DNA from: Candidatus Nomurabacteria bacterium
Lineage (GTDB): Bacteria; Patescibacteriota; Minisyncoccia; Phycocordibacterales; UBA9973
DNA: 49,568 bases
Reading direction: 5' to 3'
Assembly (NCBI GenBank): GCA_003155695.1
Contig: PMDZ01000004.1
Location: 1 to 49,568 of the forward strand
The notes beneath the pieces were generated by a model that saw only the letters and a list, made by a program, of their open reading frames with translations, had not been told where the DNA came from and did no database searches. A program made the position numbers and the translations under genes. Shown in pieces: positions 1-9,970 of this stretch (position 1 is the first letter of the stretch; the number at the start of each line of letters is the position of its first letter).

Positions 1-63
1 GTGGATAACTTTTAACCCATCCCCCAACCCTTCCTAAAATAATTGCTAGGTCTTGCCTAGCAA

Positions 64-666
64 TTATTGTTTCTTGTATTCGTAAATAGTGACTTTGGCG
101 GGGCGGATAACTCGGTCACCAATTTTATATCCAACTTGGAGAACTTTTTCCACCATATGATTCAGTTTTTCGTCATTGGTTTCAACTACACTAATTGATT
201 GATGAACACCCGGGTCAAAAGGTACACCACTATCCTCTATTGTTTCAATACCAGAATTCTGCAAGCCGGCCAAGAACTGTTTATGGATGGATTTCATTCC
301 ATCTTGCCACTCTTTATCGAGCTTCTCCCAGTGTTCGAGATTAGCAAAGGCCATTTCGAAACTATCGAGCGCCGGGAGCAATCTCTCAACTACTTTTTCT
401 TTGGTCAAAATGGAACTATTAACGTGAGCCGAATCCAGCTCTTTTTGAAGGTTTATGTAGTCTGCCTTTGCTCTCTGCCAACCAGTCAAATATTCTTCTT
501 TTTCTTTCCGACAAGCTTTCAATTCCTCGCGGAGTTTTTTTGTCACGTCTTTCGTCGGCAACTCTTCCCCATCTTCTGTGCTTTCAACAAAAGTTAAATC
601 ATCAAAATTCTCTTGGTCGCCTTCAGTTTGAGCTGGTAAATTATTTTTATTTTCTTCGTCTTTCAT
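64..666 (-). CDS. grpE: GrpE nucleotide exchange factor (start trimmed to internal Met at 666; the longer ORF overlaps rpsI)
   Basis: C-terminal GIETIEDSGVPFDPGVHQSI..VLQVGYKIGDRVIRPAKVTIYEY is typical of GrpE; a terminator hairpin lies between 666 and rpsI. Confidence 0.93.
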   Translation of the reverse strand: MKDEENKNNLPAQTEGDQENFDDLTFVESTEDGEELPTKDVTKKLREELKACRKEKEEYLTGWQRAKADYINLQKELDSAHVNSSILTKEKVVERLLPALDSFEMAFANLEHWEKLDKEWQDGMKSIHKQFLAGLQNSGIETIEDSGVPFDPGVHQSISVVETNDEKLNHMVEKVLQVGYKIGDRVIRPAKVTIYEYKKQ

Positions 667-682
667 AACCTTTATCTTATAC

Positions 683-714
683 AAAAAACCAAACTTTTTC
701 AAGTTTGGTTTTTT
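683..714 (-). terminator. Intrinsic terminator after rpsI
   Basis: AAAAAACCAAACTT-TTTC-AAGTTTGGTTTTTT, perfect 14-bp stem. Confidence 0.8.
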
Positions 715-721
715 GTTAATA

Positions 722-1168
722 TTATCTTTTACTCCATTGTGGAGACTTTCTTGCTTTTTTGAGTCCGAATTTCTTTCTTTCAACGACTCGAGGGTCGCGC
801 TTCAACATTTTGGCTTTCTTCAAGACACTGCGGAGTTCCCCATTCTCTTTGACAAGAGCACGCGCGATACCGTGACGAACCGCTTCAGCTTGAGCATGAA
901 TTCCACCACCGCGAGCCGTTACGACAACTTCGAATTTCTCCATTGGAGTTGCTTTCTCGAATGCCGAAGTCACAATCTTTTTCAAATCTGCTGTTTTAAA
1001 ATATTCAGTCATTTCCTTGCCGTTGACCGTGTAGGAATTCTTTGTGGCTTTGGTTAGACGAACAACAGCAGTCGCGGTCTTACGACGGCCAATGGCTCTC
1101 CAATATTCTTTTTTCTTTGTCTCACCCGTAGGTTTACGATTTGTAGTTACTTTTTTTTCTTTTTCCAT
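722..1168 (-). CDS. rpsI: 30S ribosomal protein S9
   Basis: YWRAIGRRKTATAVVRL... DPRVVERKKFGLKKARKSPQWSKR. Confidence 0.97.
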   Translation of the reverse strand: MEKEKKVTTNRKPTGETKKKEYWRAIGRRKTATAVVRLTKATKNSYTVNGKEMTEYFKTADLKKIVTSAFEKATPMEKFEVVVTARGGGIHAQAEAVRHGIARALVKENGELRSVLKKAKMLKRDPRVVERKKFGLKKARKSPQWSKR

Positions 1169-1171
1169 ATA

Positions 1172-1522
1172 TTAATCTTTTATTGTTAAATGCTTCATGA
1201 TAAGTGGTCGCAATTTATTTGAAGGGAGCATGCCGAAGACAGCCAATTCATACAAACCATTCCAGCCTTTCTTCTCCAGAATTTTGGCATTTGTCGATAC
1301 TCTGAAACCTCCGGGCTGCCCGGAATATCTTTCGTGCAAAGTTTCACTGGTGCGACGTTCAGACATTTTGGTTTTACTTGCATTTATGATTGAAACCGAA
1401 ACATCGGCAACTTTATTCGCTACATAATCCGGTAAATTCTTGCCCATCAGAGCTTTGGCTGCAACACTCGCAACACGGCCAAACACTTTCCCATTTGCAT
1501 CAATTGTATATGTGGTAGTCAT
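1172..1522 (-). CDS. rplM: 50S ribosomal protein L13
   Basis: DANGKVFGRVASVAAKALMGK..., adjacent to rpsI. Confidence 0.96.
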   Translation of the reverse strand: MTTTYTIDANGKVFGRVASVAAKALMGKNLPDYVANKVADVSVSIINASKTKMSERRTSETLHERYSGQPGGFRVSTNAKILEKKGWNGLYELAVFGMLPSNKLRPLIMKHLTIKD

Positions 1523-1592
1523 CCCATTAAAAAATTTAAATGATAATTTTTATTTTTACTTTCCGTTAGATGATTTTCTAACGGGACAAGTA

Positions 1593-1946
1593 TTAAATAA
1601 ATTCGATTACAGCCATCTTGCTAGCATCTCCACCTCGACGAGGGAGTTTGGTAATGCGGGTATATCCTCCAGCACGTTCCTTGTATTTCGGCGCAATATC
1701 TTTAATCATTTTATTGGCCAGAGAAGTCAAACCGTATAAACCTGAAATAACATGACGCTTTGAAGCCAGTGTCCCGACATTGGCTTTGGTAATTATCTTT
1801 TCAATAAAAGGACGAAGCTCCTTGGCCTTGGCCTCGGTGGTTTCTATTTTTCCATGAGCAATAAGCGACAACGAGAGCCCCTTGAGCAAGGCACTTCGTT
1901 GATTCTTTGTTCTTCCAAATTTTCTATTACTGTTGTGGTGTCTCAT
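1593..1946 (-). CDS. rplQ: 50S ribosomal protein L17
   Basis: MRHHNSNRKFGRTKNQRSALLKGLSLSLIAHGKIETTEAKAKELRPFIEKIITKA. Confidence 0.97.
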   Translation of the reverse strand: MRHHNSNRKFGRTKNQRSALLKGLSLSLIAHGKIETTEAKAKELRPFIEKIITKANVGTLASKRHVISGLYGLTSLANKMIKDIAPKYKERAGGYTRITKLPRRGGDASKMAVIEFI

Positions 1947-1972
1947 TGTATTTATTAATTCTTAATTCGTAA

Positions 1973-2953
1973 TTATTTCAATGTTATTCCGTATCCACCA
2001 AGAACTTTCTTGATTTCTTGAATGCCTTTATCGCCAATTCCTTCTATTTCTAATAAATCTTCTTTCTTTTTTCTGGCTATTCCGCCGATTGTCCTGATGT
2101 TAGCCCCGGTTAAAGCATTCAGTGTGCGTGTCGATAAATCCAGGGTATCAATTCTAGTTTTAAGAATGTCCGTAAATTCATTACTTTCACCTTTTAACGG
2201 TTCTTCTTTTTCATCTTTTTTAGATTCTTCCTTCTCGACTTCCTTTTCTAGAACTTTTTGGGAAATCGTAAAGCCGACAATCGCTTGTAATTGTTCTACC
2301 ATAATTGTGATAGCTTTTTCAAGTGCCTCTCGTGGTGTCAGGGTTCCATCGGTTTCAATCGTCATGCGCAAGCGGTTGTGGTTCGTCTTGTCTCCAACAC
2401 GCATATTCTCAACTTCATAAGCCACGCGACGAATTGGTGTAAATATAGCATCAAGAGAAATAACTCCAACTTCATTTTTTGTTTTCTGGTGCATTTCTTT
2501 CGGAATAAAACCTAAACCTTTTTCAACTGTCATCTCAATCGAAAGAGTAACCTTGCCGGTAATTTCGGCAATATACAAATCATCATTTAGAACTTCAACT
2601 TGACCACCTGCTTCAATATCGGAAGCGGTAATTTGCTTGGGACCTTTCACATGAAGAGTAACCTTTTGAGGTTCGTCGGTATTTAATCGGAATCTAACTT
2701 GTTTTAAATGAAGAAGAATTGTAATAACATCTTCCTTTACTCCATCAATAACAGAAAATTCATGGTCAACTCCATCAATTTTAATAGACGTAATAGCCGA
2801 CCCGGTCAGAGACGACAAAATAATACGACGAAGTGAATTGCCTAAGGTGTGTCCGTACCCCGGATAAAGTCCGTCTATTTCATAAACACCTTTGGTGCCT
2901 ACTTCGGAAACGATGGATAATTTTGATGGTAGTATAATATTTAAATCAGACAT
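1973..2953 (-). CDS. rpoA: DNA-directed RNA polymerase subunit alpha
   Basis: GYGHTLGNSLRRIILSSLTGSAITSIKIDGVDHEFSVIDGVKEDV; alpha-CTD with acidic linker. Confidence 0.97.
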   Translation of the reverse strand: MSDLNIILPSKLSIVSEVGTKGVYEIDGLYPGYGHTLGNSLRRIILSSLTGSAITSIKIDGVDHEFSVIDGVKEDVITILLHLKQVRFRLNTDEPQKVTLHVKGPKQITASDIEAGGQVEVLNDDLYIAEITGKVTLSIEMTVEKGLGFIPKEMHQKTKNEVGVISLDAIFTPIRRVAYEVENMRVGDKTNHNRLRMTIETDGTLTPREALEKAITIMVEQLQAIVGFTISQKVLEKEVEKEESKKDEKEEPLKGESNEFTDILKTRIDTLDLSTRTLNALTGANIRTIGGIARKKKEDLLEIEGIGDKGIQEIKKVLGGYGITLK

Positions 2954-3015
2954 ATTTATATGATTTTGGAGAGCATTGCCCCCACTAATTATTTATAAAA
3001 AATTCACCATAACTC

Positions 3016-3624
3016 TTAACGACTATAAAACTCTAACACAGTGTTAAGGTCAATATATCCTTCATTATTTTTCGGTTTGCCCTGTACCTTGCCTTTCAGA
3101 TTTTCCACATCAAACGCTAACCAATTAGGGCAATTATATTCTTTCATTTTGTTGACCATATCGCTAAATAAGACACTTTTTTTGCTTCCTTCGCGGACGG
3201 CAACAATATCTCCGACTTGCACACGCTCGGATGGAACTGTCGTTTTCTTTCCATTTAATGTTATATGTCCGTGCGAAACCATTTGGCGGGAAAGACGGCG
3301 GGAATGCGTCAGACCCAATCTGTAAACTACATTATCCAATCGGCTTTCCAATAATTCAAAAAGATAATCGGTTGTCGAAACGCTTTTATGAGCTACAGCT
3401 TCTTTGATATAGTTAGAAAATTGTCTTTCACTTATGCCATACATAAAACGAACTTTTTGTTTCTCGATAAATTGAGTGGCATAACCGGAAAGTGGTTTCG
3501 GACGTTTGTTTTTTGTATTTTTGGCGTGCCTTGCTTCAGACATGGCAAACTTGGTCGTTTGACATTTCTCAAAGACTCCAGGGCCTAATCGTCTACCAAT
3601 TTTATATTTTTTGACTTTTTTCAT
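3016..3624 (-). CDS. rpsD: 30S ribosomal protein S4
   Basis: RLDNVVYRLGLTHSRRLSRQMVSHGHITLNGKK. Confidence 0.97.
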   Translation of the reverse strand: MKKVKKYKIGRRLGPGVFEKCQTTKFAMSEARHAKNTKNKRPKPLSGYATQFIEKQKVRFMYGISERQFSNYIKEAVAHKSVSTTDYLFELLESRLDNVVYRLGLTHSRRLSRQMVSHGHITLNGKKTTVPSERVQVGDIVAVREGSKKSVLFSDMVNKMKEYNCPNWLAFDVENLKGKVQGKPKNNEGYIDLNTVLEFYSR

Positions 3625-3627
3625 AAT

Positions 3628-4083
3628 TTATACCCTTCGTGGTTTTTTAGGTTTTGGACCATTGTGAGGAACCGGGGTCATATCGCGAACTCCGGTAATA
3701 TCTATATCATAAGCCATAAAAGCTCGGATTGTCGGCTCACGGCCGCTACCTACTCCTTTGACTACAACATCAACTTCTTTGACTCCGAGAGCTTTGGCTT
3801 TTTCTCCGATAACCGAGGCAGCTTTTGAAGCCGCAAATGGTGTTCCTTTCTTTGCTCCCTTGAAACCCAATGCCCCAGCTGAAGTCCAGAAAATGGTATT
3901 GCCTTCTTTGTCGGATAAAACAATTTTCGTATTATTAAAAGTTGCTTCGACGTGCAAAGTTCCGGAAACAATTTTCTTCTTTGGAATTTTTACTTCCTGT
4001 TTCGAAACAACCTCGGGAGCTTTTTCCGTTGTTTCTTTTTTTTCTTCCTCTTTTTCTTTTGTTATAATTTTTACCTTTCCCAT
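3628..4083 (-). CDS. rpsK: 30S ribosomal protein S11 (start trimmed to 4083; longer ORF overlaps rpsM)
   Basis: GTLHVEATFNNTKIVLSDKEGNTIFWTSAGALGFKGAKKGTPFAA...PHNGPKPKKPRRV. Confidence 0.95.
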   Translation of the reverse strand: MGKVKIITKEKEEEKKETTEKAPEVVSKQEVKIPKKKIVSGTLHVEATFNNTKIVLSDKEGNTIFWTSAGALGFKGAKKGTPFAASKAASVIGEKAKALGVKEVDVVVKGVGSGREPTIRAFMAYDIDITGVRDMTPVPHNGPKPKKPRRV

Positions 4084-4093
4084 ATAATTAGTT

Positions 4094-4474
4094 TTAAGTC
4101 TTTTCGGCTTTTCTTCTACCGCTACCCATCGTCTTTCGGACATTGCCTCTGACGGTGCGAGAATTTGTCTTTGTTCTTTGGCCACGGACAGGTAAACGCT
4201 TCATGTGTCTGATTCCTCGGTAAGCTTTTATATCTTTTAATCTTTTTATATTGGAAGCAATTTCACGCTTAAGTCCACCTTCAATCGTCATTGTTTCGAC
4301 AATTTTTCTAATAGCATTTTCTTCATCAACAGTAAGAGCATCGGCTTTAATATCTCTACGGATGTGAGCATCGTCTAGAATTTTCCTGGCTCGAGAAATA
4401 CCAATACCATAAAGACACGTTAAGCCGACATCTAAATGTTTATTATTGGGGATAGTGATACCGAGGATTCTCAT
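4094..4474 (-). CDS. rpsM: 30S ribosomal protein S13
   Basis: MRILGITIPNNKHLDVGLTCLYGIGISRARKIL...RGIRHMKRLPVRGQRTKTNSRTVRG. Confidence 0.97.
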   Translation of the reverse strand: MRILGITIPNNKHLDVGLTCLYGIGISRARKILDDAHIRRDIKADALTVDEENAIRKIVETMTIEGGLKREIASNIKRLKDIKAYRGIRHMKRLPVRGQRTKTNSRTVRGNVRKTMGSGRRKAEKT

Positions 4475-4483
4475 ACGATAAAA

Positions 4484-4594
4484 TTATTGTTTTTGTTTAT
4501 GTTTAGGGTTGGAACAAATAACACGAAGATGACCACTTCGCTTAATCAATTTACAATTTGTGCAGATTTTTTTAACGGCTGATTTAATTTTCAT
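4484..4594 (-). CDS. rpmJ: 50S ribosomal protein L36 (36 aa; below the length cutoff of the supplied ORF track)
   Basis: Own translation: [37 protein letters not shown]36 Cys pattern, between infA and rpsM. Confidence 0.93.
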   Translation of the reverse strand: MKIKSAVKKICTNCKLIKRSGHLRVICSNPKHKQKQ

Positions 4595-4611
4595 TTTTTA
4601 TTACGCGAAAG

Positions 4612-4641
4612 AAAAATATAGGGCTTTTACCCTGTATTTTT
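4612..4641 (-). promoter_or_regulatory. Leader hairpin/attenuator-like stem-loop between infA and rpmJ
   Basis: AAAAATATAGGG-CTTTTA-CCCTGTATTTTT. Confidence 0.5.
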
Positions 4642-4710
4642 ACTACAAAAGCATACACCTGTTTATAATACACTATTTAATAAAATACGCAAGACCAAAC
4701 AGGGTAAAGT

Positions 4711-4926
4711 CTAAGTCCTCTTAATAATTCTTCCTTTTCCACCATAAGAATCAAGGAGAACTTCTACCCTGTCCCCGACTAATACCTTTATTCTGTGTAT
4801 CCGCATTTTGCCGGCCAGATATGAAAGAATGATTTTCCCATCTCCAATATCAACTCTGAAAAGAGTATTGGGAAGTGCTTCCGTCACGGTCCCCGCTACA
4901 ATATTTTTTTCATTTCTATCGTTCAT
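4711..4926 (-). CDS. infA: Translation initiation factor IF-1
   Basis: GTVTEALPNTLFRVDIGDGKIILSYLAGKMRIHRIKVLVGDRVEVLLD. Confidence 0.96.
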   Translation of the reverse strand: MNDRNEKNIVAGTVTEALPNTLFRVDIGDGKIILSYLAGKMRIHRIKVLVGDRVEVLLDSYGGKGRIIKRT

Positions 4927-4973
4927 TTAATACTTATATAAATATAACAAAAAATATATATTCAGTCAAATTT

Positions 4974-6431
4974 TTAATTTACCACCACGTTGATTTTTGA
5001 TATATCGTCCGGAACATACTTCTGCCAAGGTGGGAAGATTTTGACGAGAGCCGAAGCAATACCGTGGTCTTGACGGAAAATTGATGAAACATCATTTTTA
5101 TTTATTCCTGTAAGTTTCGTTTTAAGTAATTCTACGTCAGGATTCCAGATGGCATTTATGTCACCGGAAAGAGCGAAAGAAACGGAAGAAATGTCTTTGG
5201 TAATAAGCTGGTCTTTATTTGTAAAATTAAATGCAAGGTTGTTTAAATCGGATATTTTAATTTCTTTTGTTTCATCACTCTTGATATTCGGCAAAGAAAT
5301 TTTTATTATATTATCTACCAAACTTTTTTCTTTCAACAATACTACCGACAAAGTTTCATCAATCTCAATATCGGTATTCGGAGTTTTAGAGGAAATATTA
5401 TCCCCTATTTTATAAGTGAATGAGAGAGCATTCGGGTATAGTATATATCCAGGTGGAACAAGAGCTTTGACTTGGTTTAAAAAATCCTCTTTATAGGTTA
5501 ATTCTGCCATGGTATTAATCTCACTTCTGTCCGAATCATTTAGTGTATAGACTAACCCGATAGCTCCCCCTGCAAGTGGAGTTTTCAACTTGCCATAAAT
5601 TTTTAGATATTTTGTGGTATCTTTGAAGGAATTTATATGGAAATCCGTTGGGGAGCCGTTGTAAGCATCCCCGGGCAGAAAGGCCGTGATGTCGACAGAT
5701 ATTTGCCCGGGAATTATTTTTTTATTTTTATCGGTCTTATATCCAGGTATAGTTACAATCTTATCGGTCTTGTAAGCCTTGCCATTATTATCGGATAAAA
5801 AGGTTCCCGCTGATAATTTTTGAGGATTAGCATTAAACTCATTATATAAAATAATGCTCCCTTCTGCTTTTGTCGATACATTTTTTGAATCTGTTAATGT
5901 TACATTTTTCAATTTCTTGTCTGAGGTAATCATTATTTCGAAATTAATCGAATCACTATTCGAATCCTGCAGAGCAACAAATTGTTTATTGTTATAAGTT
6001 ATTAGTTGGTGTTTGGAAGTTATTGTTACGTCTGCTTTTTGAAATATTTCTCCACCCCAATAAATTCCTCCAGTAATAATCATAATTATAAAAATAACTA
6101 GAGTTGTTTTGTGTAATATTGGAGGTTCAATTTTTACTTGAGGGGTTCTTTGTAGCCTTTGCCTTTCAAGAGCTTTCTTCTTGAAATATTTTTCTACCAC
6201 TCCTTCTTTTTTTTCTGTCTTCTCTTTTACTTTTTCCTCAACTTTCTCTTTTATTTCCTTTTTTATTTCTTCTATCTTTTCTTCTTTTATTTCTTCAAAC
6301 TTTTCTCGATAATATTCCTTCGGGATATTTATTTTCGAAGGTAAAACGACCTCCTCCATAGAAGGAATTATTTTTTTCCTAGTATTTGGTCTGATGTCTT
6401 CTATAATTCTTCTTGCCATATTATTTACCAA
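4974..6431 (-). CDS. Hypothetical single-pass membrane protein (K/E-rich cytoplasmic N-terminus, one TM, large extracytoplasmic region)
   Basis: Hydrophobic LVIFIIMIITGGIYWGG after a charged segment; overlaps the next gene by 11 nt. Confidence 0.7.
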   Translation of the reverse strand: MVNNMARRIIEDIRPNTRKKIIPSMEEVVLPSKINIPKEYYREKFEEIKEEKIEEIKKEIKEKVEEKVKEKTEKKEGVVEKYFKKKALERQRLQRTPQVKIEPPILHKTTLVIFIIMIITGGIYWGGEIFQKADVTITSKHQLITYNNKQFVALQDSNSDSINFEIMITSDKKLKNVTLTDSKNVSTKAEGSIILYNEFNANPQKLSAGTFLSDNNGKAYKTDKIVTIPGYKTDKNKKIIPGQISVDITAFLPGDAYNGSPTDFHINSFKDTTKYLKIYGKLKTPLAGGAIGLVYTLNDSDRSEINTMAELTYKEDFLNQVKALVPPGYILYPNALSFTYKIGDNISSKTPNTDIEIDETLSVVLLKEKSLVDNIIKISLPNIKSDETKEIKISDLNNLAFNFTNKDQLITKDISSVSFALSGDINAIWNPDVELLKTKLTGINKNDVSSIFRQDHGIASALVKIFPPWQKYVPDDISKINVVVN

Positions 6432-7599
6432 TTTTTCTCATTATCGCAATGGCTTCTATCATCAAAAATGGATCGCATGCTCCCTTGGTGTCACACATAC
6501 TCAAAAATTCGGGTCCGTCCAAAGTTACAACTTCACATTTGTGATCAGTGGTTGCAGATTGAATATGTTCCTCATTTCGCAAGGCGTTTGCAAACCAATT
6601 CATAATATCATTGTCCGCGGTTAAAAATATAGTGTTGGGCAAAATGAGAGTACGTGGAAGAGTAATGATACATTGTTTAAAAGCTTCACCCCAAGAATTC
6701 TCTATTGATTTGAAAAGTGGTTCCACTTTTTTCCTATATTCTTCAGAAAGACTATTTGCGCTATAAAGTTTGAAAAGTTCTTCAGCGTCGCGTAATTCAA
6801 TATCAAGTTTGGTACACATATAACTGAAGAAAGTCTTCTTGCCGAAAGGGAACGACAATACAGATTTTAGAATTCCTTTTGTTACAATACCGACATCGGT
6901 TATCTCTCCACTGATATCAAGCAGCAAATAAGAGTCCGGAATTATATACTTGTCTCTGACCGCCAGATAAGTCGCCACTGTAAAAGAGGAAAAGGAAACA
7001 TTAATATGGTGAAAAGTTTTTGATAATGTCTCGCGTATTTTATTAAGGCATAATCGAGGTGATAAGGATATAATCATATTCATTTCAACAAAGTTACATT
7101 TTTTACTAAGTGGATCCGCAACCACATAACCGTTAAGTGACACCGCCATGGTATGTTGTTCTATCATCTCTGGTGTACTATCCAAATCACCATATTTAGT
7201 CTTATATGACTCCGTAAGTCCGGATATTTCCTTTTGAATTAATTCCGTTGCTAGGCGTTTTGTGAAAGTGAAAGGTTTTTCTTTGGACATTTTTATCACT
7301 CTGGTTTCCGACAAATACCAAGGTGAAGCAAGAACACAAACAATCTCATCCGGAGCGCCGACTTTTTTGTCATATAATGAATTCGCGGACTGTGAAAGAG
7401 CCGAGACCATATCTCCGACAAATATATTAAAATTAAATTTTTCACGAAACCTAATATCGTTACGGACAGATTTCATTATGAAAGGCACTCCTTTACCCCC
7501 GGTCGGAATGCGGACGATAGCTCCTCCGACACTTCCGGAACCAATATCAAAAATAGCTACAATCTTTTCTTTCTTTTTAGTTCCAAATAAAAATCCCAT
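6421..7599 (-). CDS. Actin-like ATPase, FtsA/PilM-like
   Basis: N-term IVAIFDIGSGSVGGAIV phosphate-1-like motif, YLLLDISGEITDVGIV phosphate-2-like motif. Confidence 0.7.
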   Translation of the reverse strand: MGFLFGTKKKEKIVAIFDIGSGSVGGAIVRIPTGGKGVPFIMKSVRNDIRFREKFNFNIFVGDMVSALSQSANSLYDKKVGAPDEIVCVLASPWYLSETRVIKMSKEKPFTFTKRLATELIQKEISGLTESYKTKYGDLDSTPEMIEQHTMAVSLNGYVVADPLSKKCNFVEMNMIISLSPRLCLNKIRETLSKTFHHINVSFSSFTVATYLAVRDKYIIPDSYLLLDISGEITDVGIVTKGILKSVLSFPFGKKTFFSYMCTKLDIELRDAEELFKLYSANSLSEEYRKKVEPLFKSIENSWGEAFKQCIITLPRTLILPNTIFLTADNDIMNWFANALRNEEHIQSATTDHKCEVVTLDGPEFLSMCDTKGACDPFLMIEAIAIMRKIGK

Positions 7600-7652
7600 A
7601 TTATATATAGTATACTACAAACCAAATAAAATGCTCAATATATTGTGGAAAA

Positions 7653-9356
7653 TTAAACAAGAATTGCTTTGATGCGACGAACGCCGGCAGATACAGCTTC
7701 TTCTTTCTGAATTTTAAATCGTTTTGGCGCACCATTCGGGTTATCGGCTAATTCTTTTGTATTTGAGACATGTGGCCCACCACAGAATTCTCGACTAAAA
7801 TACCCTTTCGTCTCGTCTCCTATAGAATAAACTTTTACCACGTCTCCGTATTTCTCATTGAAAGAATGAGTAGCGATTTTCTCCGCTTCAATTCTCGGCA
7901 TTTCAACAAAACCAACAGGTAATCCTTCGTCAATTTTTTGATTAACAATTCTTTCAACTTCATCTTTTTCTTCTTCGCTAAGTTTTCTCGGGTGAACGAA
8001 ATCAAAACGTAATCGCTCTGCATTTATATTACTTCCTTTTTGAACAACATGTTCGCCGAGAACAATCCTTAGCGCTTGGTTTAGAAGATGTGTAGCCGTA
8101 TGTAATTTTTTTGATTCTTCTCCAGAATCAACTAATCCACCCTTAAACATTCCGGCACTTGAAGTCCGCGAAAGTTCTTGATGCTTTTTGGAAGCTTCTT
8201 CAAATTCATCTTTAAATTTATCTGACAATACTGTTCCTTTCTTTTTTGCTATTTCAATAATATCTGAAATCCGCGTTCCTAAAGTAGAAGATATATTGAA
8301 TGCTTGATATCCAGTAAATCCTTGGTGTTTACTAATTTCAGCTTCAGTGTGGTTGTAGGCTTGCTCATATGCGGCTCTTTCATTTTTAAATTCTAAAACA
8401 ACCCATTCTTTATTCAGCTCAAAATATTGCTTTCTTAATTTTTCTATAATAATTTCAACTAACTTCTCAATGTCTATATTTTTATAACTTGCTACGGTCC
8501 GCATCAGCCTTCGTAAAACATACCCTGAACCTTTATTGGAAGGTCTGACTCCATCGGAAATCATGAAGGTAATGGCTCGGGTGTGGTCCACGATTATACG
8601 TTTTTCTTTTGTTTCTTCGTTATCAAACAAATCAGTGTCATAAACACTTTTTTTATTTTGAACTACTGAGACTAAACGTTCCAATCCCATACCGGTGTCA
8701 ACTCCCATAACCGGAAGTTTGGTTAATTTTGCCTCGCCTTTGTCCAATTTCTCTCGGGAACCATCCGAGAAGTATTCATTAAAAACAATATTCCAAATCT
8801 CCACATCTTCATCGGAAGCATTCTTGCAATATATTTCGGTCGTCAGACCGCAAGGACCTGAATCCCCTGTTGGCCCCCAAAATAAATCTTCCATGCCTTC
8901 CTCGCGAATATTTGTCACGCCGAGAGATTGCCAAATCTTTTCCGATTCATCGTCTCTTCTAATATTTTGGCTTCCTTTAAATATAGTGACGTAGGAAATT
9001 TTTAACCCCATTTCTTTTGTAATAAATTCATGCGCATATTCTATGGCATCTTTCCGTCCATAACCACCAAAAGAAAAATTCCCGAGCATTTCGAAAAATG
9101 TTAAGTGGTTATTGTCTCCGACTTCCTCAATATCGCCGGTTCGAACGCATTTCTGAACTGTCGCAACATTATTAACTCCAAAATCTCTTTTGGCCAGTTC
9201 TGGGTTTGTATAATAGAGCTTGAATTGCTGCATCCCTGCAGTCGTAAAGAGAACGGAAGGGTCATTCTCGGGAATAAGCGAAGCAGAAGGAATTATTTTG
9301 TGTCCTTTCTCTTTAAAAAACTCCAAAAATTTTGACCTGATTTCATTTGATGTCAT
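7653..9356 (-). CDS. alaS: Alanyl-tRNA synthetase, short form (catalytic + editing domains, no C-Ala domain)
   Basis: FLEFFKEKGHKIIPSASLIPENDPSVLFTTAGMQQF; HTATHLL and CGGPH editing motifs; ends right after SAGVRRIKAIL. Confidence 0.93.
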   Translation of the reverse strand: MTSNEIRSKFLEFFKEKGHKIIPSASLIPENDPSVLFTTAGMQQFKLYYTNPELAKRDFGVNNVATVQKCVRTGDIEEVGDNNHLTFFEMLGNFSFGGYGRKDAIEYAHEFITKEMGLKISYVTIFKGSQNIRRDDESEKIWQSLGVTNIREEGMEDLFWGPTGDSGPCGLTTEIYCKNASDEDVEIWNIVFNEYFSDGSREKLDKGEAKLTKLPVMGVDTGMGLERLVSVVQNKKSVYDTDLFDNEETKEKRIIVDHTRAITFMISDGVRPSNKGSGYVLRRLMRTVASYKNIDIEKLVEIIIEKLRKQYFELNKEWVVLEFKNERAAYEQAYNHTEAEISKHQGFTGYQAFNISSTLGTRISDIIEIAKKKGTVLSDKFKDEFEEASKKHQELSRTSSAGMFKGGLVDSGEESKKLHTATHLLNQALRIVLGEHVVQKGSNINAERLRFDFVHPRKLSEEEKDEVERIVNQKIDEGLPVGFVEMPRIEAEKIATHSFNEKYGDVVKVYSIGDETKGYFSREFCGGPHVSNTKELADNPNGAPKRFKIQKEEAVSAGVRRIKAILV

Positions 9357-9392
9357 ATACCTATATTATACTAAAACAGCCAAATAAACAAA

Positions 9393-9419
9393 AAATGGGG
9401 AATATAATATTCCCCATTT
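9393..9419 (-). terminator. Intrinsic terminator-like palindrome
   Basis: AAATGGGGAATA-TAA-TATTCCCCATTT. Confidence 0.6.
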
Positions 9420-9623
9420 CTATAATTTACTGTTTAAAAACCGATATACAGCATGTCTTGATACTGCATGAAAACTTTCGTCATCATATACACTTTTCAA
9501 CTGTAACAGAACACTCATTAAGAATAATTCTATCAGAACAAGTATTGGAAGAATAATATTAAACGAAAACATTGACTTCGATTTTGTCATCATTACCATA
9601 ATGATTCCTTTGCTTTCAACCAC
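9420..9623 (-). CDS. Small hypothetical membrane protein
   Basis: 67 aa ORF with a hydrophobic segment; overlaps the upstream ORF. Confidence 0.4.
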   Translation of the reverse strand: MVESKGIIMVMMTKSKSMFSFNIILPILVLIELFLMSVLLQLKSVYDDESFHAVSRHAVYRFLNSKL

Positions 9624-9970
9624 CTCAATCTATGATTACAGTAAAAAAATACACCATTTATCTCATTAATACAGACAACATTGTAATCATCAAAAGAAAC
9701 AGATGATGTTCTTTGGAAAATTTTCTGAAATTGTTCTTCGCTTAGTAAAACTTTTTCTTTGGGCATTTCATCTTTTAATTCTGTATAATTACCAAAGGGC
9801 AATATTACCTTTTCGGTAAGATTTCTTTCATGTGGGTACAAAAGAAGTGCAAATGTTGCGATTGAACATGCAACCAAGAAATAAAAGAAAATAACTCTTA
9901 CGGTTGCTTCTCTTTTTGAAATTTCAAGCTCTTTTTGGAACTTTGAAATCAGGTTAAGATTTTTTTGCAT
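9593..9970 (-). CDS. Hypothetical protein with one TM segment
   Basis: 125 aa; VIFFYFLVACSIATFALLLYP. Confidence 0.5.
   Translation of the reverse strand: MQKNLNLISKFQKELEISKREATVRVIFFYFLVACSIATFALLLYPHERNLTEKVILPFGNYTELKDEMPKEKVLLSEEQFQKIFQRTSSVSFDDYNVVCINEINGVFFYCNHRLRWLKAKESLW

Noticed and set aside
199-597. Antisense ORFs listed across the track (e.g. 199..597, 2022..2420, 3758..4087, 36027..36317)
   Set aside because: They overlap well-supported genes on the other strand and show no family-like sequence.
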